A stretch of 64,000 nt of DNA from Periplaneta americana (taxonomy: Eukaryota > Arthropoda > Insecta > Blattodea > Blattidae). The notes under the pieces were generated by a model. It saw nothing but the letters and a program-made list of their open reading frames with translations, did not search any database and was not told the origin of the DNA. Of this stretch, positions 23,985 through 35,499 are shown piece after piece. Where the stretch lies: the NCBI RefSeq assembly GCF_040183065.1, contig NC_091123.1, positions 14,228,501-14,292,500 on the forward strand, read 5' to 3'. Each line of letters begins with the position of its first letter. Within the stretch, counting starts at the first letter, position 1. The position numbers were made by a program, and so were the translations under genes.

Positions 23985-25412
23985 TGACGAACAGCACCAA
24001 AAACAAGGAGAATACAAAGGGAACAAGGGGAAGATGAGGGCAACATAGAGGTTAAAAAGAGACAAGGGGAATACAAGGAGAACAAGGGGAATATAAAGAG
24101 GAGAAGGGGAGCACAAGGAGAACAGGGAAAATACAAAGAGAACAAGGGAATGCAAAGAGGATAAGGGGATACCAGGATACCAAATGGAGTACAAGGAGAA
24201 CAGAGAAAATATAAAGAGAATGAGGGAAATATAGGGAGAGCAATGGAATACAGAAAATCAAGGGAATGCAGAGAGAACAAGGGGAATAGAATGGGAAGAA
24301 GGGAATATCAGGATAACGAAGTTAATACAAGGATAAGAAGGGGAGTACAAGGAGAAGACGGGAAACACGAAGTGCACAAGGTAACATAAGGAAAAGAAGG
24401 GGAAAACGGTGAATACAAGGAGAATAAGGGGAATAGAAAGAGAGCAAGGAGAATACAGGGAGAACAAGGGAATACCAGGATAACAATGGGAATACAAAAA
24501 CAACAAGCGAAGTACAAGGAAAACAAAGGAATTATAAGGAGGACGAGGGAGTGTAAAGAGAACAAGGGGATTACAAGGAGGACGAGGGGAATACAAGGAG
24601 AACAAGGGAAATACAAGAACAAGAGGAATATAAGGAGAACAAGGGATTTACAAGGAGAACGAGGGAAATACAAAGAAAACAAGGGGAATACAAGGAAAAC
24701 AAGGGGAATACAAGTAGAAGAAGAGGAATATAAGGAGAACGAAGAGAATACAAGGGGAATACAAGGAAAACAAGGGGAATACAAGTAGAAGAAGAGGAAT
24801 ATAAGGAGAACGAAGAGAATATAAGGGGAATACAAGGAAAACAAGGGGAATACAAGTAGAAGAAGAGGAATATAAGGAGAACGAAGAGAATACAAGGGGA
24901 ATACAAGGAAAACAAGGGGAATACAAGTAGAAGAAGTGGAATATAAGGAGAACGAAGAGAATACAAGGGGAATACAAGGAAAACAAGGGGAATACAAGTA
25001 GAAGAAGAGGAATATAAGGAGAACGAAGAGAATACAAGGGGAATACAAGGAAAACAAGGGGAATACAAGTAGAAGAAGAGGAATATAAGGAGAACGAAGA
25101 GAATACAAGGGGAATACAAGGAAAACAAGGGGAATACAAGTAGAAGAAGAGGAATATAAGGAGAACGAAGAGAATATAAGGGGAATACAAGGAAAACAAG
25201 GGGAATACAAGGAAAACAAGGGGAATACAAGTATAAGAAGAGGAATATAAGGAGAACGAAGAGAATACAAGGAAAACAAGGGGAATACAAGGAAAACAAG
25301 GACAATACAAGTAGAAGAAGAGGAATATAAGGAGAACGATGAGCATACAAGGGGAATAGACGGAAAGCAAGGGGAATACAAGGAAAACAAGAGGAATACA
25401 AGGAGAATAAAG
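23985..25412. repeat. Purine-rich minisatellite, 71-bp higher-order unit
   Basis: Variants of AAGGGGAATACAAGGAGAAC fill about 1.4 kb. Between about 24700 and 25330 they are organised into a 71-bp unit (for example GGAGAACGAAGAG starting at 24734 and 24805). The plus strand is nearly all purine plus T, so the complement stays open in three frames for up to 360 codons, read as repeats of SLYSPCFPCIPLV. Those frames are a by-product of composition: all three stay open together and no start, splice or family signal is present. Confidence 0.93.
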
Positions 25413-25964
25413 GGGGCTGTATTTTTATGTGTTGGTGAATTTTCAAATAATTATACCTCTCCATACCTAGCGAGAAGAAAAGAGGTACTGTTGCGTTAAA
25501 GATAAAAGACGTTGGTAGTACTTATTGGCGAGATGAGACGGTGATGAATCTGATGATAGTAATGGTATTGATAGTAATGATGATTTCAGTTGCGATGTTG
25601 GTAGTGGTAATAAGATGGCGGTAATTTGGCATTGCTAATGTAGATGGGTAGATAGGCCTATTGATTGTGATAGTGAGAGGGTAATTGGTGATAATGATGA
25701 TGGGATAGAATGTTGACAATGAGAATGAATTTGGTCAAGTGGTAATATTCTTGTTATTTATGGCGTTGTGAAGGTTAATGAAGATAGCGATGAAGATGGT
25801 GATTATAATGATAGTTCCAGTTGTGTTGGCGGTGATGGTGGTGATGATTTAATTGATTGTCTGATAACGCTGTGTCAACTACTAGGTTATTTAGCGTCTT
25901 TGGATTTGGTGATAGCGAGATGGTATTAGTGACATGAGTTTGAGGATTCGGCATGGGATCAATT
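25413..25964. other. Anonymous GAT-rich DNA
   Basis: GATGATGG-like imperfect trinucleotide runs occur at 25500-25860. No gene is supported. Confidence 0.4.
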
Positions 25965-26204
25965 GACGTTTGCCTAGAATAACAACTTAACGTACTGTAC
26001 GTCGTTTTTTCGTTTCTCCTTCGTGACAATATTATTTACCTACAACAAACACAGCGCCCTCTAGAAACATTTGAGTGTTGTTATAGGTAAAGGTAAAGGT
26101 AGCCACTTCACATGCCGTGAAGACACATGTTTGATTCGCTGTATCTCAAATTCAAAATTTTATAGTTAAGTTCTTGTTCAGAGGATGTCTCAATTAGAGA
26201 ACAC

Positions 26205-26205
<1 letters not shown>
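25965..26205 (+). repeat. Dispersed repeat, copy 1
   Basis: AATAACAACTTAACGT, CAGCGCCCTCTAGAAACATTTGA and CTGTATCTCAAATTCAA recur in the same order at 29018-29640, with small differences. The repeat does not encode anything recognisable. Its class is unknown. Confidence 0.65.
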
Positions 26206-26206
<1 letters not shown>

Positions 26207-26256
<50 letters not shown>

Positions 26257-26290
26257 AACGAGGTAATCATCCCAAGCGGGAATCATACCC
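26207..26290 (-). repeat. Poly-A tract abutting a possible SINE relic
   Basis: About 47 consecutive A (26207-26253) are followed by a stretch whose complement reads GGTATGATTCCCGCTTGGGA and GATTACCTCGTTGG. This resembles a tRNA-like T-arm followed by the GATTACCTGGTTG block seen after the heads of SINE-B-like elements. The poly-A would then be an expanded poly-T within the element. Confidence 0.45.
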
Positions 26291-26291
26291 A

Positions 26292-26485
26292 TGCAGCCAC
26301 AGTCTAGTATATACAGTCACGAAGCTTGAGTTGTGAGGGTGCTAGGAACAATAGACTGTGCTGGTACTATTACGCATTGTCTGTAATGAGGCGATATTAG
26401 TGATCCTAGTCGTGAGTAACTATCTGTGGATGCATATTTACTACGTATTGAGCTTCGTGACTGTATATACTAGACTGTGGTGCAG
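26292..26485 (-). mobile_element. MITE-5 copy 1, 5-bp TSD
   Basis: The 184-bp element (26297-26480) has about 31-bp TIRs beginning CCACAGTCTAGTATATACAG and ending in the inverted sequence. TGCAG flanks both sides (26292-26296 and 26481-26485). The orientation is opposite to the copies at 32105 and 50648. An internal copy of the tip word (AGACTGTG) lies near 26352. It has no coding capacity. Confidence 0.88.
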
Positions 26486-27024
26486 CCTCAGACCAGTAGG
26501 TACACACGCCTACCTGCTGATCTACGCCAGTGGCCAATCCTGATGGTCGTAGTGCCGTTGACGAGGGCGATGTGTATGATTCTTGTGGCGGTGGTAGTGA
26601 AGTTCCTCACCTGAATCTGACAGTTCCTGTCGGCTCACAGACAGGTCCCTCGCTGCACCCGATAATCCGTCTGATTTCGACCAGCTCGTGTTAGTAGATG
26701 TGTATCTGCAAGCATTGAACGCGCCTCGCGTAATGGTCCATGAGATGAATTTTTCGCTCCGGTTGGCCACGACACAGTTCGCTTCGCTCCCCTCCAACCT
26801 GCCTGTCTGAGTCTCAGCCTGGTGCCTATGCGTCTCGCGGGCCATATCGCATCCAGCCCGCGAGCAGTGAGCTGCACACCAAGCTGAGGACCTGGTTCGA
26901 CACCCGGCGACGTCACCGGTCCGCACACCTGTGAGCAACAGGTGAGGCAGCAAGTAACGATCCTTCAAACGCACGATGTAGTGTCGGAGTCACCACTGAG
27001 AATCAAACCCATTCTTCTTGAGAG
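26486..27024. other. GC-rich anonymous segment
   Basis: This is clearly more GC-rich than its surroundings. A minus-strand frame of 150 residues spans 26522-26974 but has no recognisable domain, and part of it (SPGVEPGPQLG) looks like the translation of a tRNA-derived T-arm. It may hold a diverged SINE. No gene is claimed. Confidence 0.4.
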
Positions 27025-27025
27025 A

Positions 27026-27847
27026 GACGGACGGATGAGTCTCAGTGAGTGAGTGAGTGTGTGTGAGTGAACTAGTGTTTGAGTGTATGAGTGAGTGTGT
27101 GAATGAGCGAGTGTTTGAGTGAGTGTGTGAGTGTTTGAGTGAGTATGTGAGTGAGCGAGTGTTTGAGTGGGTGAGTGTGTGTGTGAGTGTTTGAGTGAGT
27201 GTGTGAGTGAGTTAGTGTGAGTGAGTGTTTGAGCGAGTGAGTGAGTGGGTGTTTAAGTGAGTGTGTGAGTGAGTGTTTAAGTGAGTGTTTGAGCGAGTGT
27301 GTGAGTGTTTGAGTGAGTGTTTAAGTGAGTGTGTGAGTGAGTGTTTGAGCGAGTGTGTGAGTGTTTGAGTGAGTGTGTGAGTGAGTGTTTAAGTGAGTGT
27401 TTGAGCGAGTGTGTGAGTGTTTGAGTGAGTGCGTGTGAGTGAGTGAGTGAGTGAGTGGGTGTGTGAGTGAGTGTTTAAGTGAGTGTGTGAGTGAGTGTTT
27501 AAGTGAGTGTTTGAGCGAGTGTGTGAGTGTTTGAGTGAGTTAGTGTGAGTGAGTGTTTGAGTGAGTGAGTGGGTGGGTGGGTGAGTGAGTGTTTAAGTGA
27601 GTGTGTGAGTGAGTGTTTGAGCGAGTGTGTGAGTGTTTGAGTGAGTTAGTGTGAGTGAGTGTTTGAGTGAGTGGGTGGGTGTGTGAGTGAGTGTTTAAGT
27701 GAGCGTGTGAGTGAGTGTTTAAGTGAGTGTGTGAGTGAGTGAGTGAGTTAGTATGAGTGAGTGTTTGAGTGAGTGGGTGTGTGAGTGAGTGTTTAAGTGA
27801 GTGTGTGAGTGTGTGTGAGTGTGTGAGTGAGTGAGTGAGTGAGTGAG
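27026..27847. repeat. GTGA/GTTT minisatellite
   Basis: About 820 bp of GAGTGTTTGAGTGAGTGTGT-type repeats, strongly strand-biased (G and T on plus). Irregular higher-order blocks (GTGTTTAAGTGAGTGTGTGA) recur. Confidence 0.93.
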
Positions 27848-27954
27848 ATTTTCAGCAAGCGTACTAATGCATCTAAGTGTATGTAAATAAATGTCACTGA
27901 AACATAGTAAGTGTGAGTGTAAATGAATGAATGAGTACGTATGTGAGTATAAGA

Positions 27955-28200
27955 CAGTCCACCGCTGTGGAGTAACGGTTAGCATGTCTGACCGTGAAAC
28001 GTGCGGGCCCAAGTTCAAATTCTGGTTAGGGCAAGTTACCTGGTTGATGTTTCTTAGGTTTTTCTTCACCCAATTTTATTGAATTGCTGGGTAACTTTCA
28101 GCGTTGGACCTCAGGCTCATTTTACCATCATAATTACGCTTTCTTCCTTTAATCGTCATCATCATCATCATCATCATCAACATCATCATCTCCGTTTCTT
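27955..28200 (+). mobile_element. SINE-B copy 2, diverged, with CAT repeat
   Basis: GTGGAGTAACGGTTAGCATG, GGGCAAGTTACCTGGTTGA, GGGTAACTTTCAGCGTTGGA and CTCATTTTACCATCATAAT match SINE-B in order, with a degraded T-arm (AAGTTCAAATTC). A CATCATCATCAT run follows at 28157-28190. Confidence 0.75.
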
Positions 28201-29009
28201 TGTCATATTTCGGGCTTGCTCAGATGTAGACTCGGCTGCCAGACGCCGCCAAACTTGGACCCCGTGATATATGGTCTTTAATTGCTGGTGGTAGTGCTAA
28301 GTACTGTGGGGTCTTCTCTGGGTCTAACGGTATTTCATGGTAGCGGTGTTGCCTTCGTGGAAATAAAGAAATGTTGTAGGCTATAGGGGAGTTTCAGGGC
28401 GGCGTGCAGGGGAATCTGTACTGCAGAGAGCCTTAGGACATGCACACCATTCCATTCCGGGTAGTGAAATGGCCCGCGCAAGCGGCCTGCGTGTGAGGAC
28501 AGCCCCTATCCTGTGCCCCTCGTGGGGACTAATATATAGCTAGAGCACCTATGTGAGTATAAGCCTAGACCATATATGTAACAGATAGGTCGGCCTTATA
28601 GGCTTTGACGTTAAACACTTTTGTCAGGTTTACTATGCTGCCATCTAGTTGTTACATAAGGAGTCACGTCATAATTCCCATTTGAATTGCATTAGCGACT
28701 GTACTGCCATCTCGTGTTCGTTTACGGCGGACGGGTGGCGATCCTGGCGGTTGTTCTCTTCAAAGTGCTTCCGATTTTAACATAGCTATGAGTTGTCTGT
28801 TACATATATGATCTAGGGTATAAGCCAATCCATGCAGATGTAAGTGTAAGCGAGTGGGTGAATGTTTGTAGGTACAATCATGAATTACTGAATATGTGAG
28901 TGTACGAAAATTTGTGTAGGCTAAGTGTGAATGCAAACGAAGAGTGAACGATCGCGAGTGAAGATGCATAAGCCTAAGGAAATATAAGCCGATTTGAGTG
29001 TAAATGTAA
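28201..29009. other. Anonymous DNA
   Basis: A GC-richer island (28200-28540) precedes AT-richer DNA. I see no supported frame, TIR or SINE head. Confidence 0.4.
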
Positions 29010-29257
29010 TTGAGGCGTTCCCTGGAATAATAACTTAACATACGTTACGTCGTTTTTCCGTTTCCAGTAAATATTGAATTCTTAATGACACATCTCCCTT
29101 CTGGCAAAATACCGAGTGTGTAGAAACTTACACCCGATACTGAATGCAAGAAGTATTACCGATTATTAGTTATTACTCTTCCTCTCTTTCATTTATGTAT
29201 TTATTTATTTTTATTTATTTGTTTGCTTATTTTCGAATTTATTTATTTATTTATTCG

Positions 29258-29320
<63 letters not shown>

Positions 29321-29640
29321 TCTATTTACTCCAACGCAATGGTTACCCGAAATGTACCATAACCATAACCATGACATTAATTCTAATCACACACATCAAC
29401 AGCTTCAGAAAATAATAAGAATAATACTAATAATAGTAATCCTTATACAAACGGGCATACCTTTGTACACACCTGGCATTATTTATCTCCAAAAAACATA
29501 GCGCTCTCTAGAAACATTTGAATATCGTTCTCCACAATGATGTTGTACCAGATCTAAAATGTTTGATGTTCTGTATCTCAAATTCAAGATTTCGGAGTTA
29601 AGTTCTTGTTCCCGAGAACGCCTTAATTGCAATTCTGAGT
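29010..29640 (+). repeat. Dispersed repeat, copy 2, with internal insertion
   Basis: This matches 25965-26205 at both ends (AATAACTTAACATACG near 29027; AGCGCTCTCTAGAAACATTTGA near 29500; CTGTATCTCAAATTCAAG near 29572). It is separated by about 400 bp containing a TTTA microsatellite (29191-29330). Confidence 0.62.
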
Positions 29641-29654
29641 CATTGAATTTGTGA

Positions 29655-30366
29655 ATGTAGACCAGCGGTGACCAAAACTCGAGCTGCAGTGATTACATGC
29701 GACAGACAGCCTATGAAGTAAGGAGACGGAGGGAAGGTACTTGGCATGAAAACTACAACCAGTGGTGGTTCCTGCACTAACATCTTGATCAATCCCGCGG
29801 ATAAAAATCTCAAGCTTTGCTGTATCTGTAATGTCAGTGCTGCCATCAAGAGCCAGTGAATAATATACGATGTTTCTTGTTTCTTTTTTTAACCTTCCTC
29901 TTGAATAAAATCAGGAATTTTCTAAATTCTTCTCTCGATACTTGGTCGAGAAATTCGTAGTTTTTGAAAATAAAAAACTTCTTATGGACAAGTTATTTAA
30001 GCTATTTTAATCATTACTATTTTGAGAAATTCTGTTCTATTAAAAGGCTTTAGAGCACGAGCTATTTCACAGCCCATTAGATAGCTGGCTTCCTTACATT
30101 TATTTAGGTCATCTTTCTCTTCCTGGCTATGATTTAAGACATGTCAATTCCTGGCGTTTAACAGTTCGTTGGCACATAATATTCAATCACTTTTTCTACA
30201 AAATTATTATTAAATGAATAACTAATAAATAGTTACCCTCATCTAAAGATTAAGAAGATTAAAACTGAGATAAAACCTAATAATTTTATCCTTCTAGGGA
30301 GAAGATCTAAAATATCAGTATTCATGCACGTACAGAAGAATTATTGAAACACATACTTAGAGGTTA

Positions 30367-30421
<55 letters not shown>

Positions 30422-30715
30422 ATTATACAGCGTGGCAATGTTTCTATATAGTCCTAATTGAACCGTTGAGCAAAGTAAACATATTACATTTTGTCCAATA
30501 GAATAACAAAGAAGTTCTCCTTCTCATTCTTTACGAAACCACCTCTTACTGCTTGTAGACACAGAGTTTGTAGAGCGACATGATACCGCCACTGCTTGCC
30601 TTCAGTACGTGAATGAAACACACAGCAATGTACAGGAAACTCCTCGTACCCGTTTGAATGTCTGTGATTACACGATGTAATCACGACACCCACTTTGGTC
30701 ACCCCTGATGTAGTC
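29655..30715. mobile_element. hAT element, 8-bp TSD, transposase decayed
   Basis: The element spans 29663-30707. Left end CAGCGGTGACCAAA and inverted right end CAGGGGTGACCAAA start TIRs that remain similar to about 38 bp (shared GTGATTACAT). It is flanked by ATGTAGAC (29655-29662) and ATGTAGTC (30708-30715), an 8-bp duplication with one mismatch, as expected for hAT. A transposase relic on the minus strand occupies the left half, and an (AAT)18 tract lies at 30367-30420. Confidence 0.87.
29740..30150 (-). pseudogene. hAT transposase relic (GTF2IRD2/ZBED5-like type)
   Basis: On the minus strand, from high to low coordinate, I read KCKEASYLMGCEIARALKPF and NRTEFLKIV (about 30020-30110), then a degraded stretch, then YSLALDGSTDITDTAKLEIF and IRGID (about 29780-29865). 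SLALDESTD is the hallmark of hAT proteins of the domesticated GTF2IRD2/ZBED5/FAM200 type, and the Asp there belongs to the catalytic region. In this copy Gly replaces the usual Glu. Frames are broken in between, and the C-terminal dimerisation half is missing. The 3' end runs into the TIR at 29663. It is a dead internal deletion derivative. Confidence 0.75.
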
Positions 30716-31158
30716 GAAAACATACGAACGTGGGTATAAGAGCATGAGTGAATATTGCACGTAGTACGATTGCACTTTGAAAAGTTAGAGAAGTCATGTA
30801 TTGAATAGTGGCCGTACTTTGTAGTTACCGCACTAGTATCAGTTTGTACACTCCTGCACTCGGAAGTGTTCCCGCTCAGGTTCACCGTTAGGGTCACGGA
30901 CTGCACTCCCGATAATGGCGGTCAGGAAGTTGAAAGACACTTGATCTAGTTGACGCAGCATACTGTCGATTTCAAGATTTCCAGAATCGTGGTTTGTGAC
31001 AGTTCCTCCTGAACCATTATGTGACTACAAAGACTTTGTTGTCATCTTGACTGCATGAGGTTTCCGCCACTGTCATCCTCTGAGATGTTACTACAGGCCT
31101 ACTTCCGTTCGCAGCTAAAGATCACTATAAATTTATACTTGAATTTAACCTAGCGTTA
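30716..31158. other. Anonymous DNA right of the hAT element
   Basis: No gene supported. A minus-strand open frame of 140 residues begins here (30906) but ends inside the hAT element (30484) and overlaps its TIR, so it is probably fortuitous. Confidence 0.4.
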
Positions 31159-31284
31159 TTGCCTGACAGAAACTGTTGTACGCTGGACTGCAGAAGAAAT
31201 GCAGATACGAAATTATATCGTTTTCCGAGGACTTCAGCAAACATGGCGAGGTGGAAAGCTATTTTCCTGAGATTAGCTTTTTAA
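31159..31284 (+). pseudogene. THAP-like zinc-finger fragment
   Basis: The plus-strand frame reads LPDRNCCTLDCRRNADTKLY then RFPRTSANMARWKAIFLRLA before a stop. The opening pair of Cys (CC-x3-C), the FP after a run of basic residues, and the single Trp (ARWKAI) match the first half of a THAP domain, which binds DNA in P-element transposases and in host proteins. The distal Cys-x2-His pair is not found. A splice-donor-like GTAAGT follows six bases after the stop. The frame has no start codon. It could be a decayed exon of a THAP gene or a P-element relic. Confidence 0.42.
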
Positions 31285-31372
31285 AACATGTAAGTACGAC
31301 TTTTATAACAAATTTACGTTATTATTTAATATGAATTGATTTTAAATTATTCATATACTTTTATTTTATAAC

Positions 31373-31736
31373 ATTAATAAGAATACTGTCCCGCGCCGTG
31401 GCGTCGCCGTCTAAGGCATCCTGCCTAGGACTCGCGTTACGGAATGCGCGCTGGTTCGAGTCCTCATGGGGGAAGAAATTTTCTCACGAAATTTCGGCCG
31501 GTGCCCACCCAGCAGCGTGATGCACTTGGGGAGCTACGATAGGTAGCGAAATCCGGTTGCGAATGCCAGCTATAACGGATGGGGGGGGGGGGTGCTAACC
31601 ACACGATACCTCCATTCTGATTGGATGATCGTCCACCTCTGCTTCGACATGTGGGCGTGAGGCCAGCAGCCGGCTGGTCGGTCTTGGCCCTTCACGGGCT
31701 GTAGCGCCACGGATTATTATTATTAATAAGAATACT
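31373..31736 (+). mobile_element. SINE-C full-length copy, 15-bp TSD
   Basis: The body (31388-31721) is flanked by a perfect 15-bp repeat ATTAATAAGAATACT. The head has box-B-like GGTTCGAGTCCT and a long extra hairpin (GCGTTACGGAATGCGC) before it, as in class II (Leu/Ser-type) tRNAs. The tail ends GTAGCGCCACGG followed by ATT repeats. A G-run of 12-13 lies near 31579. A 5'-truncated copy lies at 48083. Confidence 0.88.
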
Positions 31737-31916
31737 ACACGAAAATAGTGAAACTGACGTTTATAAGGTATTCGACAGCCTTCCTTATTATCCACGGATG
31801 CTGCCATTATTACAATCGATAGGCTATATACGGCCAGTTACGTTTCATATTGTATTAACAAAGCCTTCTGTGTAACTCTATTTCTATTGAATAATTGTGA
31901 CGGTGACGGTGTCGTG

Positions 31917-32075
31917 TATAGTTCCTGGGGTAGCTCAGTCGGTAGAGCGTTCGCGCGCTAAGCGAAGGGTCCCGGGATCGATACCCGGCCTCGGAACAAT
32001 TTTTCCTTGGAATTATTCAAACCTCCCTTACAGGGAGCTACTACCTGAAAGCCAGATTTGTATAAGTCTATTTCC
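31917..32075 (+). mobile_element. SINE-D copy 1 with cloverleaf-competent head
   Basis: The head (31921-31997) folds on paper into a tRNA-like cloverleaf: acceptor GTTCC/GGAAC, D stem GCTC/GAGC, anticodon stem TTCGC/GCGAA, T stem CCGGG/CCCGG. The anticodon position reads GCT but the base before it is C, not the universal T, so it is not a functional tRNA. The tail AATTTTTCC, GGAATTATTCAAA is shared with the copy at 38286. Confidence 0.78.
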
Positions 32076-32099
32076 ATTGTTTCCTAAGCGAAATCTTCG

Positions 32100-32294
32100 T
32101 ATTACCACAGTCTAGCATATACAGTCACGAAGCTCAATACGTAGCAAATATGCATCCATAGATAGTTGCTAACCACTAGGATCGCTACTATCGTCTCATT
32201 ACAGACAATATGAAATAGTACCAGCACAGTCTATTGTTCCTAGTACCCTCGACAACTCAAGCTTCGTGACTGTATATACTATACTGTGGTAATA
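32100..32294 (+). mobile_element. MITE-5 copy 2
   Basis: The 185-bp element (32105-32289) has TIRs starting CCACAGTCTAGCATATACAG. Flanks are TATTA (left) and TAATA (right), a near match to the 5-bp duplication seen in the other copies. Confidence 0.85.
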
Positions 32295-32326
32295 CGATAA
32301 TATTTCAAATCGATAGCGACATTTCC

Positions 32327-32330
<4 letters not shown>

Positions 32331-32420
<90 letters not shown>
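32331..32420. repeat. (AAT)n microsatellite
   Basis: About 30 AAT units with one AGT interruption. Confidence 0.95.
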
Positions 32421-32421
<1 letters not shown>

Positions 32422-32489
32422 AAGAAGATAACAAAATTATGTCGTTAACAAAATACGTATTTAAGTTGCTAACTTAATACATTAATTAA

Positions 32490-33520
32490 CTAGCCGTACC
32501 CGTGCGCTCCGCTGCACATGTTAGAAATAAATATAAAGTAATTCCATAATTAAAATAGGACGTTTGTTCCAGGGAACATTTGTGTTTGTTAGAAGGATAA
32601 ATCGTTTAATATGGTACTTGATTGAAATTGTATTTAAATAATTAAAATGTGATCATTTTGGTCCAGAGAGCACTCATTTGGTGCAATGACAATTCCTTTA
32701 ACATGTTTCTTATTTGTTATTACATGCAACCGTAGTTTAATGAAGATTGACGTATCATTTAGTTATAATGTGTAAACTTTATATTACTTGCTATATGTTT
32801 CCGTTGAATTATGGCAATAACTTAATTTTAACCATTGTGTTCTACGTCTTCAGTAAATGGCGCTTGGCCCACTATGGTTCTGAACCCTTCAAATAACTTA
32901 AATAGTGATACAGCATAAACAGTGATATGTAATTATATTTCGTTCTTTTGAAAATGTAAGAATTCACGATCTCCTATGTACTGTACCATTGCCATGGAAC
33001 GAATAAATGTGTTTTTTCTTCCTACTCAAAAATCTTATATTATGCACATAGGAATTACTGCAGGAATAACAACGCTACAATCTGAGGCGGCGGTGAAAAC
33101 GTATTGTATTGTTATTTTAAAAGTCTATCAGACCTACCAAATTTTGCATAGAATAAAACTTATCGGAAATCATTTTTAAAGAAACTTTTGTTATGTAACA
33201 TTTTTCACAAAAAAAAACAATAATAAGCGAGATATTTCGATTTAATTCAGGCCCCGTTAAATGGAGTATTTTGAATTCCATATAGCCTAAAATCTAAATT
33301 ACAACGAACTTAATTTATATTTCAATTTTCATCGAAATCCGTTCAGCCATTATCGCGTGAAAAGGTAACAAACTTCCAGACAGACAGACATACAAACAAA
33401 AATGTCAAAAAAAGCTATTTTCGATCTCTGGATGAATAATTATACATGTTAACACCAATTATTTTTGGAAAAGCGAAAATTACCAGAAAAATTTCGGCTA
33501 CAGATTTTTATTAGTATAGA
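32490..33520 (-). mobile_element. Non-autonomous Helitron
   Basis: Read on the minus strand, the element starts with TC (TCTATACTAATAAAAATCTG) after an A and ends GGGTACGGCTAG before a T. This is the A-TC...CTRR-T arrangement of Helitron insertion. A GC-rich hairpin (GTGCAGCGGAGCGCAC) sits about 8 bases before the CTAG end, as expected for Helitron 3' termini. There is no TSD or TIR. The 1031-bp interior has no Rep/helicase coding. Confidence 0.82.
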
Positions 33521-33521
33521 T

Positions 33522-34525
33522 TGGCCAGCATGGCTATGGCCTCCTGTATTATGAAATTCCCGCGTAAACATTTGACAGTAGCTGTAGGAATTATGATTAG
33601 TGAAACAGCAAAAGTAAAGAAATACCTATTTGTGATTATAAAATTTGATATTAATAAATAAACTTAACAAAAAGATCAACAGTTGCTTGCGGAAAAATAT
33701 TACACTTCGTTCTTCAATACACCTACGTTAGTGACTACCGGAAGAAAAATTTTAATAATTTCAGCAAAGACACGAAAGTTTAGGCAGATTGTAACGTCTA
33801 TGTAGATTGTAGATACAGAGAGAATCTTGTGTCCTGGACAGAACATTCTCCAGCGACAGGCGTGAAAGTTTCATCGAGGAAAATTGCTAACTACTATATC
33901 AATCGTAGTAAATATTTATGGATCCTTGTATGAATATTTAAGTATTTGTACAGATATCCAGTCATCACAAACATTATTTACTTTTTTCCATGGTAAATAT
34001 TGCTGGTATAATTTATTTATCTCCGTGTTTGCGTGAACGCTGAAATTTAATGCTTTTTGTATCATTTTGTAAATGTTTAAAGTTAATTTTCATTGTGACT
34101 GGGAACCAAATGTTGGAATAAGAAGATTATTGGTCGCGAATAATAAAATGAACGTGGCGTAGCTCAGTGTAACGAAACAGTGAATGCGTGATGGAGGCCT
34201 GCTAACGCGGATCCCTTGCAAATCCTCTCTGTAAGCCTTTTTTGTTGTCCGTGATTTTCACATCAATGCAGATGCAAGCTGCTTTGAAGATAAATAGAAA
34301 CAGGAGAATATGAATGCCGGTAAATCGCTCATACCGTCTCATTAACGAAATTGCTGAGACGACATATGCGAAATGTTTGTACCTTTTAAAATTGTCTGCT
34401 CTGAAGGAAACGCTTTTGAGAATAATGCGGTCCACGCCACATGATTTCATTTTAAGAATTTTCCTGTTGGAGACGTAATTATTTGAATAAGGACTGTTGT
34501 TCTGAGTCATAAAAATTTAAATATC
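33522..34525. other. Anonymous AT-rich DNA
   Basis: No gene supported. A 102-residue minus-strand frame (34202-34510) shows no recognisable domain. Confidence 0.4.
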
Positions 34526-35336
<811 letters not shown>

Positions 35337-35499
35337 AGTCTACGAACACATAATGCGCAAAAGACATTGTCTTAACATTACATGACAAAAATGCATAACA
35401 TTAAGATTCAACATTTGTAACATCACAATAGAATTCACTAAAATTATAGTAGGACTTACTTACCAACCATTCCAATAGGTTTTTCTTAACAAGTTTCTG

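Noticed and set aside
24308-25464. Minus-strand frames of 240-360 codons rich in SLYSPCFPCIPL
   Set aside because: They are the complement of a purine-rich minisatellite, with all three frames open and a 71-bp period; no start, splice or homology signal.
30484-30906. 140-residue minus-strand open frame as a gene
   Set aside because: It crosses the right TIR and TSD of the hAT element, so it is a chance frame.
31921-31997. A functional tRNA gene (also 38286-38360)
   Set aside because: The cloverleaf is plausible, but the base 5' of the anticodon is C instead of T, and both copies share a SINE-type tail.
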